A program made the position numbers and the translations under genes. The notes beneath the pieces were generated by a model. It searched no databases. It was not told the origin of the DNA and was given only the letters and a program-made list of their open reading frames with translations. 58,940 nucleotides of DNA from Prorocentrum cordatum. Its lineage: Eukaryota; Sar; Dinophyceae; Prorocentrales; Prorocentraceae. Below, one piece after another: positions 38,877 through 51,000 of the stretch (the first letter of the stretch is position 1; the number at the start of each line of letters is the position of its first letter). The stretch covers positions 42,501-101,440 of the forward strand of contig CAUYUJ010001418.1 in assembly GCA_963575745.1 (NCBI GenBank), written 5' to 3'.

Positions 38877-40682
38877 ACAACAACAACAATTACTAGCACG
38901 TGGGGACACTCCGTTCTCACCAGTGCCAGGGTTTTCATAGGAGGCGGGCAATACCCCCACTTTGTGGGGAGCCGGTTCAAGCTCTACCACATTTCCAAAC
39001 GACTCTTCGCCACCACCCACACCCAGCTTCCCGCCCTATGACGTTCGGACACCTCACTTCGTGGCCTGCGGACGACCTTGGCTACTACACTGGCGCATGG
39101 GTACAATGACTTGTTGTGGTAACATTTTCTGTAAGCTAGCTTAGTATACGACTTTTCCCCCTGCAATTGAAGATTTCGGCGTGCGCGCGCGAAGAAAAAA
39201 ACGAATGTGTCCCATATGGTATTATTTGACAGGGATGATGGCCCTGGCAGGCGCGCAACCGTTGTTGCAGAAGTTCGAAGCACGTGAAAAAGTTGCTCGC
39301 AAGAGCCCGTTTGACAGAAATGTTGAAAAAGTAGTGGGTTTCCTAACAAATCCGCAAGAGCGCGCGGGATGAATTTTTGAAACTTTTCTTTTTGAAAAAC
39401 CATTGGGTTTTTTCATGTTTTTTATGTTAAAATCGCTACGAAAACTAAGGTTTTGGAAGGATTTCATCTTGCGCGCGCGAGTGTGCACTTCGTGTCATTT
39501 TTTGCAGAGGATTCTTGAAGTTTGGTTATGTTAGAACAAGACATGTCATTTTATATTGTTTTTTGAAAGGGAAAGCGGGCGTCAACAAAACAACTGGATC
39601 CGGACTCCCCCGTTTTGCCTGAGACTTCCTCACGAAAATGATGAAAATGTGGCTGCGGCCTAGGCGCGGCGAGGGGGGCGTGCACCAGGGGGCCCAACAA
39701 TAATTATTCTTTAAAAGTAATAATATTCAACAACAACAACAAGAATTACTAGCACGTGGGGACACTCCGTTCTCACCAGTGCCAGGGTTTTCATACGACG
39801 CCCGCCAATACCCCCACTGTGTGGGGGGGCCAGTTCAAGCTCTACCACATTTCCAAACGACTCTTCGCCACCACCCACACCCAGCTTCCCGCCCTATGAC
39901 GTTCGGACACTTCACTTCGTGGCCTGCGGACGACCGTGGCTACTACACTGGCGCATGGGTACAGTGACTTGTTGTGGTAACATTTTCTGGACGCTAGCTT
40001 AGTATACGACTTTTCCCCCTGTTCCAACACTGGACACCTAATGGTTTTTGAAGATTCGTATGGTTTTATGTTGCGCGGTGCTAAAATTCCTAAGAAACCC
40101 AATGTTTTTTGAAGATTTCGGCGTGCGCGCGCGAAGAAAAAACGAATGTGTCCCGCATGGTATTATTTGACAGGGATGATGGCCCTGGCAGGTGCGCAAC
40201 CGTTGTTGCAGAAGTTCGAAGCACGTGAAAAAGTTGCTCGCAAAAGCCCGTTTGACAGAAATGTTTTAAAAAGTGTTGGGTTTCCTACAAATCCGCAAGA
40301 GCGCGCGGGATGAAATGTTGACACTTTTTTTGAAAAACCATTGGTGTTTTTATGTTTTATGTTAAAATCGTTACGAACACTAAGGTTTTGGAAGGATTTC
40401 GTCTTGCGCGCGCGAATGTCCACTTTACCTTATTTTTTGCAAGGGATTCTTGAAGTTTGGTTATGTTAGAACAAGAAATGTCCACTTTGCCTTATTTTTT
40501 GCAAGGGAAAACCGCCCGCCCGTAACAAAACAACCGGATCCGGACCAACCCGTTTTGCCGGAGACTTCCTCACGAAAATGATGAAAACATGGCTGCGGCC
40601 TAGGCGCGGCGAGGGGGCCGTGCACCAGGGGCCCCAACAATAATTATTCTTTAGAAGTAATAATGTTCAACAACAACAACAA
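38877..40682. repeat. Tandem duplication of a 0.86-0.94 kb A+T-rich unit bounded by (CAA)n
   Basis: Unit 1 is about 38877-39742, unit 2 about 39743-40682. Both start ATTACTAGCACGTGGGGACA and end CCAACAATAATTATTCTTTA + (CAA)n. Unit 2 carries about 90 extra bp (40020-40110). GCGTGCGCGCGCGAAG and TTTTTCATG/TTATGTTAAAATC blocks are common. No ORF is conserved between units, so it is non-coding. It could be a (CAA)n-tailed non-autonomous retroelement array. Confidence 0.8.
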
Positions 40683-40707
40683 CAACATCATCATCATCAT
40701 CATCATC

Positions 40708-40751
<44 letters not shown>

Positions 40752-40837
40752 CATTATCATAAGCATCATCATCATCACTACCACCACCGCCGTCATCATC
40801 ATCACATCGCATCATCACCATCATCACATCATCACGA

Positions 40838-40935
<98 letters not shown>

Positions 40936-40953
40936 CCATCGTCATCGTCATCG

Positions 40954-40995
<42 letters not shown>

Positions 40996-40998
40996 GCA
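40683..40998. repeat. (CAT)n microsatellite with (CGT/CAT) interruptions
   Basis: ATCATCATC over about 300 bp; the Asp, Ser, His and Met runs are artefacts. Confidence 0.95.
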
Positions 40999-41114
40999 TC
41001 CTCCGGAGTGCCCTGGATCGGCGGCACTGGCTGGAGGCCAGCACAATGCATGCCACACCTACTCAAAAATCACCCGAACTAGTCGAAACATCGTCCACCG
41101 ACTGTTTTCTTGAG

Positions 41115-41251
41115 GGGGGCACATGCGAACTCTACCCCTGACCCGCACGATTTCTGAGGGGAAGGGTGGGGTCCACTTCGCTCGAAGTGAACCCTACCCC
41201 CCCCCCGTCAGAAATCGTGGGGGATAGGGGTAGGGTTCGCATGTGGCCCCC
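41115..41251. mobile_element. TIR element with ACATGCGAAC ends
   Basis: GGGGCACATGCGAACTCTAC + CCCTGACCC is mirrored by GGATAGGGGTAGGGTTCGCA + TGTGGCCCC. Inner TCCACTTCGCTCGAAGTGAA hairpin. Shared with 25731-25877. Confidence 0.8.
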
Positions 41252-42077
41252 TATTCTTATTATTTAATTGAACGCCCCTGAGGGGGCAGACACCGCCGCC
41301 CCACTTTTTCTTGGAACGCGGAGGTTGCGTGGGGAGCAAATCGGGATGTAGCGGGGGTGGGAGAAAGTGGGGTCTCAAAGGCTCTCAGAAAGCCCCAAGA
41401 GAGCCGGAAAATTACTTAAAAAGACGCCAGAAAGCCCTAAGAGAGTCTGAACATGATTCTAAAAGGACGCCTGAGGGTGTGCAAAAGTGTGGACGAAAGG
41501 CAGAGGCATACGGAGAGGCGTGCAAACGAGATCCGAGTTAGTTCGGGGGCCTCAAAACGGACTCTGGGGACCCCCTGGGCGCGCCCAGGACGGCCCAAGA
41601 AAGCCCCAAAAATGCTGCCAGACGGCCCGGGCCGGGGTCGGGAGGCTTGGAGGACAGCCGCAGAGAGCGCCCGCTGATTCCAACGTGCTTCCAAGAGCCC
41701 GCGAAGACGCACGTGAGCTCGAAACGAGGCAAGAATAGAGGCTCGACAAGGCCAGAATGGACAAAATCATATGTGTTTTACGAAGTTTTTTTGCGTGTTG
41801 TTTTTTTGTAGTCGAAGTGGGCCGAGGAGAGGTGGGCGGGCTGCCAGACTGGACCAAAATGGCCTGGAGGACGGCCAAGATCGCCCCAGAAGAGCGTCTG
41901 GAGGCCTCCAACATCGAGTCAGTGAGCTCCCGGAGAGGCCTCTGAGAGAGGCCGGCGGCGCCTTGAAGACGAACATTTCCAACGAGGTGTGTTCTGAAGC
42001 GAAAATGATGGCCAAAGAGCGCTCATTCCGCAGCTGTGGCCCCCGGGCCGGCGGAATGAGCAGGCCGCGGGGAGGAC
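41252..42077. other. Spacer with diverged CCCCAAGA-type words
   Basis: GAAAGCCCCAAGAGAGCC/GAAAGCCCTAAGAGAGTC repeat at 41390-41450. Plus-strand frames near 41960-42040 (TNISNEVCSEAKMMAKERS) look mildly coding but have no support. GCTCATTCCGC and GCGGAATGAGC form a dyad at 42018-42060. Confidence 0.35.
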
Positions 42078-42258
42078 CCCAGGAGGGGTTGCAAGGGCTC
42101 TGAGGAATGGGTATTGGTACGAGGAGTTCGTGTGCGCGCAGATTGAGGGGACTGAGTTCGTGCAGACCATGCGGCGGGGATCTCACACGCCGTTCCCGGT
42201 GGGGCGGCGGATCGCTTCGCTCATTCCGCCGGCCCTCGAGCGCTATATGGGGCCTCTT
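42078..42258 (+). CDS. Exon-like segment, product unknown
   Basis: The plus frame RNGYWYEEFVCAQIEGTEFV, MRRGSHTPFPVGRRIASLI and PPALERYMG is strikingly protein-like, following CCCCAG|GAGGGG as a candidate acceptor. It runs directly into the GGGGCCTCTT array at 42247, where it stops, so it is probably truncated by the repeat. Not recognised. Confidence 0.4.
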
Positions 42259-42400
42259 TGAAGCCTCTTGGGGGCCTCTTTGGGGCCTCCTAGGGGCCTC
42301 TTGGGGGCCTCTTGGGGGTCTCTTGGGGCTCCTTGGCGGCGTCTTGGGGCCCCCTTGAGCCTCTTGGGGGGCTCTTGGGGGCCTCTTGGGGCGAGGTAGT
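42243..42400. repeat. GGGGCCTCTTG array (10-11 bp period, inverse of GGCCCCAAGA)
   Basis: TTGGGGGCCTCTTGGGGCC words repeat about 14 times; the complement of the arrays at 11265 and 23830. Confidence 0.8.
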
Positions 42401-42593
42401 CGAGTGCACCCCCCTCGGAGGCCACGATCCTCGTGAGGGGTGTCGAAAAAAGGCCCTCAAAACCATCTCTGAGTAGACCTGGTCGGGCTGCGGTCGGGAT
42501 ACTTTTCGCCAGGGGACTCCCAGGGGCCGCCCCGCGCGCGCGAACTAAAAATATTGTTAACCAGTTAGCGGAGATCTTAGCCAGCACGCCTGT

Positions 42594-42618
42594 GGAGGGA
42601 CATGCCCGACTTCAGGCT
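42594..42618. repeat. Single right end of a GTCGGGC-type TIR element
   Basis: GGAGGGACATGCCCGACTTC + AGG. Confidence 0.5.
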
Positions 42619-42765
42619 GCTCCCCGCACCTCTCCCACAAGGGCGCCTCCTGCCCAGAGGAGCCCCGAGGCGAATGTGCGGCGTGTCGGCGACGAGGGGC
42701 CTCTCCCGGGAGGCCGAGAGGACCAGAGGAGAACAAAAAAGCACGAGGAGAGGGCAGCGCTGCAC

Positions 42766-43130
42766 GTCGTTCACGTCTAGTCGTGCTCATCTCTAACTGT
42801 GCTCGTCTCTACTTGTTCCTGGCCCCCTAGTGGCCAGGAAGAGGCCCAGGATGGAGCAATCAGAAGTGAAAGGACCTTGGCCCCCACCCCAAAAAAAACC
42901 AAAGAGCTCTCGAAGATATAGAAATGAACAATGCGTACGTGAGTGTTTTCTTATTCGGCGTTTCAGCATTGGGCGGAAGGGAGGAGGGGGGGGGTCCGGC
43001 TCCACTCCACCTGCTCGAAACAGGCGCCCAAAACAGCCAAGATGTACTGCATAGGAGGGAGGAGGGGAGGGGGGGGTGCGAGGGCCCGCGCCCATCGGCA
43101 AAGGAATGCATAAAAGACGAACACTTGTGA
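42766..43130. repeat. Repeat shared with 20403-20600, plus flanking spacer
   Basis: TCGTCTCTACTTGTTCCTGG, CAATCAGAAGTGAAAGGACC and GAACAATGCGTACGTGAG parallel 20430-20580. 42960-43130 is GC-rich spacer. A GAGATCCGACG-type element follows here as it does there. Confidence 0.6.
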
Positions 43131-43290
43131 CCCAGAGATCCGATGCCCTGATTTGCTCGACACGGGGCCCCTGAAGTCGCGACCCCTTCCCCAGGGCCTG
43201 CTCCTCATCCCGAGCCCCTCCTCGACGGTCTCGGAGGGGCCCGGCGAGGGCCTCTCTGGAGGTCGAAGAGGACGAGTCACCTCCGTCGTT
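43131..43290. mobile_element. Diverged GAGATCCGACG-type element, copy 3
   Basis: CCCAGAGATCCGATGCCCTG, GGGGCCCGGCGAGGGCC and GGTCGAAGAGGA. The right inverted end is not clear. Confidence 0.5.
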
Positions 43291-43291
43291 A

Positions 43292-43398
43292 GGGGAACAA
43301 GAAATGACATAAACATAGAAACTCAGAGGTCCGCGCGGATCCGAGAAATCCGCGCGGACCTCCGAGTTTGTATGTTTATGTCATTATTCGTTCCGCTA
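43292..43398. mobile_element. Foldback element with AGGGGAAC ends, short copy
   Basis: Left AGGGGAACAAGAAATGACAT, centre GTCCGCGCGGATCCGAGAAA + TCCGCGCGGAC, right TATGTTTATGTCATTATTCG + TTCC. 107 bp; nearly the whole length folds back because the central spacer of the longer copies is missing. Confidence 0.75.
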
Positions 43399-43690
43399 GT
43401 CGTGCCTGCTGTGTTCCACACGCAAGGCCTCTCGGCATGGCCCACCTTTCCTCCTCGCCTGCCTTCCGAGCCCGGGCCGCCGCCTCCGCCTGGCAGGCGC
43501 GGGCGCTTCTGCGGCGGCTCCCGCATCGGGGCGGCGCCCCCCCCCCCCCCGCCGCGCGAGCGCGGCCTGGGGCTGTCTGCGGGCCGCGGGCCGCGGAGGA
43601 GGCGCGCCGGGAGGGCCGGCTCTGCTGGCCCGCGGCGGGGAGTCATCCGCGCTGGGGCACGAGCTACTGGGAGGGGATACAAGGGGGGGA
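43399..43690. other. GC-rich, possibly exonic segment
   Basis: The plus frame MAHLSSSPAFRARAAASAWQ is followed by a C13 run that obscures the phase, then EEARREGRLCWPAAGS. The minus strand is also open. No homolog recognised. Confidence 0.3.
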
Positions 43691-43696
43691 GGGGTG

Positions 43697-43943
43697 ATGG
43701 GCCTGTCTTCCACCACCACCACCACCACCACCAGAAGTTGAAGGGGGAGGGGGTCCTCCCCCTCCACCTCCTCCTCCTCCTCCTCCTCCTCCTCCTCCCC
43801 TCCTCCTCCTCCCCCTCCTCCCCCTCCTCCTCCTCCTCCTCCCTCCTCTCCTCCTCCTCCTCCTCCTCCTCCCTCCTCCTCCTCCTCCTCCTCCTCCTCC
43901 TCCTCCTCCCCTTCCTCCTCCTCCTCCTCCTCCTCCTCCTCCT

Positions 43944-43975
<32 letters not shown>

Positions 43976-44012
43976 ATCCAACTTATGGTGGTGGTGGTTT
44001 AAAACAAGCCCG
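43697..44012. mobile_element. TIR element containing (TCC)n, copy 2
   Basis: TGGGCCTGTCTTCCACCACC + (ACC)n, AAGTTGAAGGGGGAGGGGG at the left; CCCCCATCCAACTTATGGTG + GTGGTGGTTT, ACAAGCCC at the right, with about 210 bp of TCC repeats between. Same organisation as INTS4-like intron 3. Confidence 0.75.
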
Positions 44013-44139
44013 TCAAGGGGGGGGGCGAGAAAGCGCGCCGGAGGGTCGGCGGGCGGAGCGGGCGCTCCCCCACTCGGCCCTCGTGAGGGGGGCGCCGCGG
44101 CAGCGGGACGGGCACGACGCCCCGCGCTGCGCCGCCGCC

Positions 44140-44202
44140 CGCTTCCTCCTCCTCCTCCTCCTCCTCCTCCTCCTCCTCCTCCTCCTCCTCCTCCTCCTCC
44201 TC
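44140..44202. repeat. (TCC)n microsatellite
   Basis: About 60 bp of pure TCC. Confidence 0.9.
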
Positions 44203-44206
44203 CGTG

Positions 44207-44300
44207 ATACTCAAACATGGTCAAACAATCGTCCCCCGACTATGTTTTTTTGTTCAACGATTTTTGAGTATTCCTCCTGCAGAGGGGCAGGCCCGACTTA
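44207..44300. repeat. Right half of a GTCGGGC-type TIR element
   Basis: CAATCGTCCCCCGACTATG, then GTATTCCTCCTGCAGAGGGG + CAGGCCCGACTTAAA. The left end was lost to the (TCC)n tract. Confidence 0.7.
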
Positions 44301-44306
44301 AACTGA

Positions 44307-44418
44307 GTATCGTTTAACCGATCTGGGCCCCACTGGCCGATCTACCCCACGGGGGGGGGTAATTTGGTGGAGCTCTGGAAAGGGGTGGGGACGGGGATGG
44401 GGGTCGGTTAAACGATAC
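44307..44418. mobile_element. TIR element with GTATCGTTTAACCGA ends
   Basis: GTATCGTTTAACCGATC and TCGGTTAAACGATAC are exact inverted ends enclosing about 80 bp. A diverged copy lies at 10731-10911. Confidence 0.8.
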
Positions 44419-44980
44419 TGAAGGACATGCACCTGCCTGCTCCTCTGAAGGGGCCCTGGGACAGACAAATGAGTAAACACAAATCCCACGATTCCCCAGA
44501 TGTTCTCGCATTTGATCTGGAGGTTCGTCCTCCCCGACCACTTCCCATCTATGTTCCCCCATACTTCCTGGGGGTCGACGATGAACTGTGTCTGTCTGTG
44601 TGTGTTCCCCCTCCCCTTTCTCTGGATGCTCGTCTCCCCCCCTCACACTTCCCATCGTTTCCCATAGTATCCTGGGGATCGGCGATGAACTGTGTCTGTC
44701 TGTGTGCTTAGCCACCCCGATACGCAACACGCACCACGTAGCGTATTGATACGGAGCTCAACACGTCTCCTGAGAACGTGGGTCTGACGCGATACTTTCG
44801 CCAAAACGTGAGCCAATACGCTGAGCCAACACGCAACGCATTGACACGGACCTCTTGAACACGGGACGCGTCGCGTCTCAAAACGGGCGTACATAGAGGC
44901 AACTAGGACGGTGAACTGTGTCTGTCTGTGTGAGTGTTTCCCCTCCCCGCTCCCTCCCCCTCCTCTTTTTTGGGGGGGCG
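44419..44980. repeat. Dispersed A+T-rich repeat copies and spacer
   Basis: CTTCCCATC...CCTGGGG(G/A)TC...GATGAACTGTGTCTGTCTG occurs at 44540-44615, 44645-44710 and, in part, 44910-44935; related to 15895-16055. 44712-44900 has GATACGCAACACGC / CCAATACGC words without a clear structure. No gene. Confidence 0.55.
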
Positions 44981-45073
44981 TCACGTGCTCACCGCCACGC
45001 CGCAGCGCTCGCCCGCGCCCCTCAGGGCCTCCTGGGCCTCGGCCCCGAGGTCGCTCGGGCCCAGCGCCAGCTC
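44981..45073 (-). CDS. LRR gene, last visible exon
   Basis: ELALGPSDLGAEAQEALRGA + GERCGVAVST and TGA. GCG|GTGAGC just before the stop could instead be a donor. Confidence 0.55.
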   Translation of the reverse strand, partial: ELALGPSDLGAEAQEALRGAGERCGVAVST

Positions 45074-48000
45074 CTCCGACGAGGGGGCAGGGGGGGCGGA
45101 GGGGAGGGAGGGGAGGCGACGAGGAGCCCAGGCCCCCTCGCGTCGTGCAGAGATCACGGCGGGAGACTCTTCCCTGCGTTCGGCCTCTGGGGTCAGGTCG
45201 GGCCTGTCCCCCTGCAGGGGGATGTTCGACGAAAGATAAGAAATACGCAAAAATCATCCAAAATGAATCCCCATACTATGTGTGGACTATCTTTGAATAT
45301 TCCCCCTGTAGAGGGACAGGCCCGACTTAACCCTGGGGCCTCGGGGCCGTCCCAAAAAATGACTCGGGATGGAGAAAACCGGCCTCGGGGAAGGGGCCCA
45401 GACCTCTGGGCACCGACGCCGTGAAAGCACGACGCCGGGGGCCTGGGGAGGAGGAGAGCGCAGAGGGGGAGGAGGAGGAGGAGGAGGAGGAGGAGGAGGA
45501 GGAGGAGGAGGAGGAGGAGGAGGAGGAGGAGAGGGAGGGGGGGAGGTGGGGAGGGGAAGGGCCGCTCTCATGAGGAGGAGTAGGAGGAGGAGGAGGAGGA
45601 GGAGAGGGAGGGGAGGGCATGAGGAGTAGGAGGAGGAGGACAGGGAGGGGAAAAGGGCGGGGGGGGGGGAGCGATGAGGAGAGCGCAGAGGGGGAGGAGC
45701 GGGGGGGGGGGAGGCAGGAGGGGAGGAGTGAGGGACGGCCGGCGTGCGGAGAGGCGACGCCAGGAGGGGTGCGCGAGACCAGGCGAGGTGCGCTCGCGCC
45801 AGGCGGCGAGGGCATTGCGTTGGATAGGAAGCCCTTGGATAAGGAATCGAGGGTCAAACAGCCACTGGAGGACGAGGAGGAGGAGGAGGAGGGCGAGAAG
45901 GAGGAGAAAGGGGGGGAGGAGGAGGGAGAGGGGGAGGGAGGAGGAGGAGAAAGAATGATGATGATGATGATGATGATGAAATGATGATGAGGAGGAGGAG
46001 GAGGAGGAGGCCGTGAGGAGAACAGGAGAGAGAAGGCGAAACAGTGATAAGATGGGGAGGAGGCGCAGGAAGAGCGAGGAGCACGAGGGACGAGGGCCGA
46101 TGGAGGAGGGAGAGGTAGGATGGAGGAGGGAGGAGGGAGGAGAAGGAGGAGGGAGGAGAGGAAGAGGACGAGGCAAGAGAAGGAGAAGGAGGAGGAGAGA
46201 GGAGGGGAGGGAGGAGAGGATGAGAGGAGGGACTAGGGAGGGAGGGAGGAGGAGGGAGTAGGGGGGGAGGGGGAGGAGGAGGGGGTGCGGCTGAGGAGGA
46301 GGATGCATGAGGAGGAGGAGGAGGAGGAAAGGGGGAGGAGAAAGGAAGGAGGAGGATGAGGATGAGGAAGAGGAAGAGTAAGAGGAGGAGGGGGAGGAAG
46401 GAGGGAGGAGGGAGGAGGGAGGAGGTAGAAGGTAGAAGGGACGAGGGACAAGGGAGGAGGGAGGAGGAGGAGGAGGAAGAGGAGGAGGAGGGGGAGGAGG
46501 GAGAAGGAGAAGTAATTGGACAGGAGGTGAAGGAGAAGAAGAATGATAAAGAAGAAGAAGAAGAAATATAATAAGAAGAATAAGAAGAAGAAGAAGAAGA
46601 AGAAGAAGGATAGTGAGAATAATAATAAGAAGAAGAAGAAAGACAATAATAATAAGAAGAAAAAGAATAAGAATAATAAGAAGAAGAAGAAGAAGAAGAA
46701 GAAGGGGCATCTCTGTGCCCCGTCCCTGGTCCTTCAGCGACGGTGCCGCCGGGAGCGCGGCGGCGAGGGCCAGCGCCCCCGGGCTGCCGATGCCGTTGTC
46801 GCCCAGCCTGGGCGGCTCGGGCCAAACGCACGCGAGAGGGGAGGAGGAGGAGGAGGAGGAGGAGGAGGAGGAGGAAAAGGAGGAGGAGGAGGAGGAGGAA
46901 GGAGGAGGAGGAGGAGGAGGAAAAGGAGGAGGAGGAGGAGGAGGAGGAGGAGGAGGAGGAGGGGGGAAGGAGGAGGAGGAGGAGGAACATTTTTTTTTGG
47001 CTCCACGCCCTCCTCTAAGACCATAAAGGAACTGACACCTGCAGCAACGAGGCGGTGCAACAGGCCTGCAAGACAAATTAGGCATAGGTGTTGAAGCACT
47101 GCATAAGATTGCCTACATCAACAGTCACACCCGCTTTCTGCTGCCTGTAATGCGGGCGTTTGCCTTTGCACAGGGCTTGCCAGCCGTATTTCGCAGCGCG
47201 CGAAGGAGGCGGCTGGCACTTGGCGGCTAAACCACGGACAGAAGCTCCATTGGAATGCGCCTTGCACCTAGTGATAAACAAAACCGAGCCATCCGAGCAG
47301 TCGAACGCAATAGTACGATGCTCAAGGGCGTCCTGACTGGACGCGTGAAGCCGAGACACCTGGGAGCAGACACCAGGCGAGGGCCTACTCTGAGATCGCT
47401 TGCCTCTGAAGCAAACAGCACAGCGCCACACTCCAGACCACATTTCCCAGCGGTGCCCTGCGGAAACTCCAGCAGTGGCAGGCGGGGCAAAAACCCGTCC
47501 TGCCTCGGAGAGGTCCAAGGAAGGCCACACATGCAATACATGGGCCGCCAGCCTGATCGTCTGGCGAGCCTGCGAGACAAGCTTGTCCGCCGCCGCTAGC
47601 TTGTCTGGACAAGAAGGATGAAGACGCGCCGCGTGCTTGGCAGCTGCGTCCGCGTGATGATTGCCGAGGCGCCTCCAGCGCTCAGCTGCGTCGATACCCA
47701 CCTCGTCCAGCTCCTTATGAGCTGCGACCTTGGTGCACGTTGCTGGCGATACACATTGAGCGTAGAGCTGGAGGAAGGCCCCAGAGTAGGCCCTCTTCCC
47801 ACTCAGCTGCTCGGCCTTAGGCCGACAGGCAAGATTGACCACATTGCTGCAGTCGGAGAACACAACGATGCTGGCCGACGCGAGCACATTGGCCCAAGTC
47901 CAGCAGCTGAGCTCAGCCGACTGAGGCGTCTGGGGATAAGGGGCCCACACAGGGGCCCGAAATTCTGCGACGGCCGACCCTTGGTCGTCGACCATCACCG

Positions 48001-51000
48001 CACTACAGCCAGCTCTGGAGAGCTCCCGAACAGTGTGGCGGCTGCTAGAGCCGTCAATGAACACATTACCCCAAAGTTCAGTGCCAGGCTTCGCCCCAGA
48101 GGGCGACGAAATATCATGATGGTGCCACACAAGAAACGGGCCATTGTCCGTCTCAGAGAGGGGCCTGGGGTACCCGTCGGCGGGGTGGCGGAAAGCCCCA
48201 GAAATGAAAACGAACACTGCTTCCTCGTCGCCCTTAGCAGCTAGGGCTTCGGCTACAGTGCTATCACCAACTAGTGAGGAACTAAGCTCAGCCACTGGCT
48301 CGTGGGGGCACTCCCACAACCTGTGGAAGATCGTGTCCGTGGCGCCGCAGAACGGGCAATTGCCGTCCACGACGTAGCCTAAGTTCACAGCACGATCTCC
48401 AGTGAAAAAGGCCTCGGTGGCGAACGCTCTGATATGGGCCTTCTGAAGGGCCGTGTATTTCTTGGAGGCCAAGGCCTCGCGCAGCACATCATGGCATATC
48501 CTGGGGGGCACTCCCCTCTTCTCAGCAGAGAGCCTCTCCAACATCCTAAAATACCCATCCTTGAGTAAGATCCTAAATAAAGCAGGCGAAATAATGCCGA
48601 GGGGAATCGAAAAGCCACGGTCATCTCGCACCGTCATGAAGTTGTCCATGGACCAGCCCAGCCTGACCAGGGACATCCGAAGGGCCGACACGGGGCCCGA
48701 GACCACCCTCCAGGAGCAAACAGGGTTGGAACAGAAACCGCTTCCCACGCACGACGCAACGAGGGAAAGTCCAATCCCCAAGAGTAAGCCCCAGTCTGAG
48801 CCAGCCAAATCTCCTTGGACCAACGGAGAATGGGGGCGGTGGCAGTGCGCCAACACGGATCATAATCGAGCAAAGCCGCCGTCGTCAAAGATCTCAGCTG
48901 AGATCTGGGACGGACCACAGAAAACACTTGACGACGAAGCCGAAGCAACTCGAGGTCACTGGTGCCAGTAATTTCGGAGCCATAAGACGCCCCCGCAAGA
49001 GGCCCCGAAGAGAACACCCTAAGAACCTGCGGCCTAGAGATGACTTTGATCTGACGCTTTAATCTCTTGGCCGCCCTCGCAGCCTTGGCGATACGCATTT
49101 TAGACTTCACCGAGCGCCCTGCCACCCTAAGCGCGCGGCCAGCCGTGTAGTCAACGCCTAAGTTGACAGCACTAGAAGTAAAATTGCCTCCTAGATGCGA
49201 AATTTCGACAGAAACCTCCTCCCCCAGGGCCTTCGAAGAAGCAACCACAGCAGTCTTGTCCAGGGCCAGGGAACAACCGAAACAGGCCTCAACGATACCA
49301 TGGAGCGCCTTAGCCCCTGCGACGATCGATTCGACCACGGTCCGATGTTGGCCCGTACACGAGAGCCCCTGGTCGTCGATATACACGTCGAGGTCGAGCC
49401 TGGGGATGGCAGGAAGAGAGTCGTACCCGTCCTGGCAAAAAAACCCGAATGAACGTGGTGGCCATCGAGCAGCCTGCGATGACCCCATTCTGGCAGAAGT
49501 AGGGGCCTTCCAGCCACCCTCCCGGGCAGAGAAAGCGCCCACACCTGTAGGCATAAATGCAAAGACGGGCAATCGCAAGAGGGAATCCATGTTTCTTGCA
49601 GCGGACCCCCAGCTCTTTCAGACTAATGTTCTCATAGAACTTGCGAAGATCGAACAGAACCGAACATGAGGACTCCCCGATGGCAAGACCCGTCTCGGCG
49701 GTGACCGCTTGACGCCAAACCACATCGGCGGCTCCTCGAAATCTACCAGCAGCCCAGTACCGTTTGGGGTGTTCTTGCTCCCAGTTCAAGGCAAAGGGTC
49801 GCCGACAGCGGCCCCAAACCCTGAACCAGGAGCAGAACACCCCAATCGGCCTGTAGCCACCCGTGGGCTTCGGCAGAAGCGCCAACGCGACAACAGAGAT
49901 CTGCGGAGGAAGGCAGCCTAGCGCTTCCATGATCGAAAAAATGGCGCTGAGGCAATCGAGCGCAGCATCTGGCAACAACGAAAAATGCTTGCAGTGAAAT
50001 CCGTCCACAGCCACCGCCGAAGAATCTTTGTAGGACTTAGAGATATCACGGATTTCGCTGGCCGTGGGTCGAGGAAGAGGCTCGAGAACCTGACCATCAA
50101 ACTCGGCCCCCCGACCCTCACCCCACATGCTGCTGAACCTCTCTCCCTCCGCCTTGAGCAGGGAGAGAGGATCGCTGACAACACAGCCTGAAGCAGCGAG
50201 AGTCGAAGAAGGGACCCATGGAACAGGATCTTTAATGCACTGATGAACCCTTTTAGCCCCCTTATTGATGCCAACGTGAAGCCATGCTGCCCAGTCAGCT
50301 CGGCTCTTGGCGGCATACTTGGCGCTGGCGGCCTTGACGGCCTCGTGAACCTGAGTGTGCAAGTCAGCGAGAGACTCAACATCCCCACCAGAGCCAAAGG
50401 CGGAGACCTCCTGAGCCGCACGCTTGAACAGCGGCCCGTAGTCATCCACGGCGGCCGAGATGCTGGGCGGGGGCTCCACCAACACGCAACTGAGCCTGGC
50501 AGCAGTGGCAGCAGCGCCTCCGCGCCGAGCGCGCATGAAGGCGCGAAGCTGTTGCCCGAGCCAACGGATCGCGCGATGACCAGGATAACGCACCTTCCCG
50601 TCCTGGCCCAGGATAGATTTCCACACAAGTTGAGGACCCAAGCCCCTGGAACCTAACTTGGGAGGGGCAACGCCCACCAAAGGAATGAGGTCACGCTCCG
50701 CGTGGTCAGCCCACTTCCTGTAGAGCGGACCCAAAAGACGTTTGGCCCCCTGACCGTCACCATTCTGGAGACAACGTTCAGCCTCTGACGCCAGCGCAAG
50801 TTCCCCAGCCCAACAACTTTCCCTGGGGGCAGGGCCGAAAACCACTTGGCAAGGCAAGGGGGGAGGCTTCCTGAAAGAGAGAGCGTGAAGCACCGCCAGC
50901 TTGGGACGGAAAACCAACTGGACGGGCCTATGGGGGGAGAGCTCCGTATCCAATCTCGTCTCGACCGGCTTGAGATCCTTAGCAAGACCGCCCGAACAAA

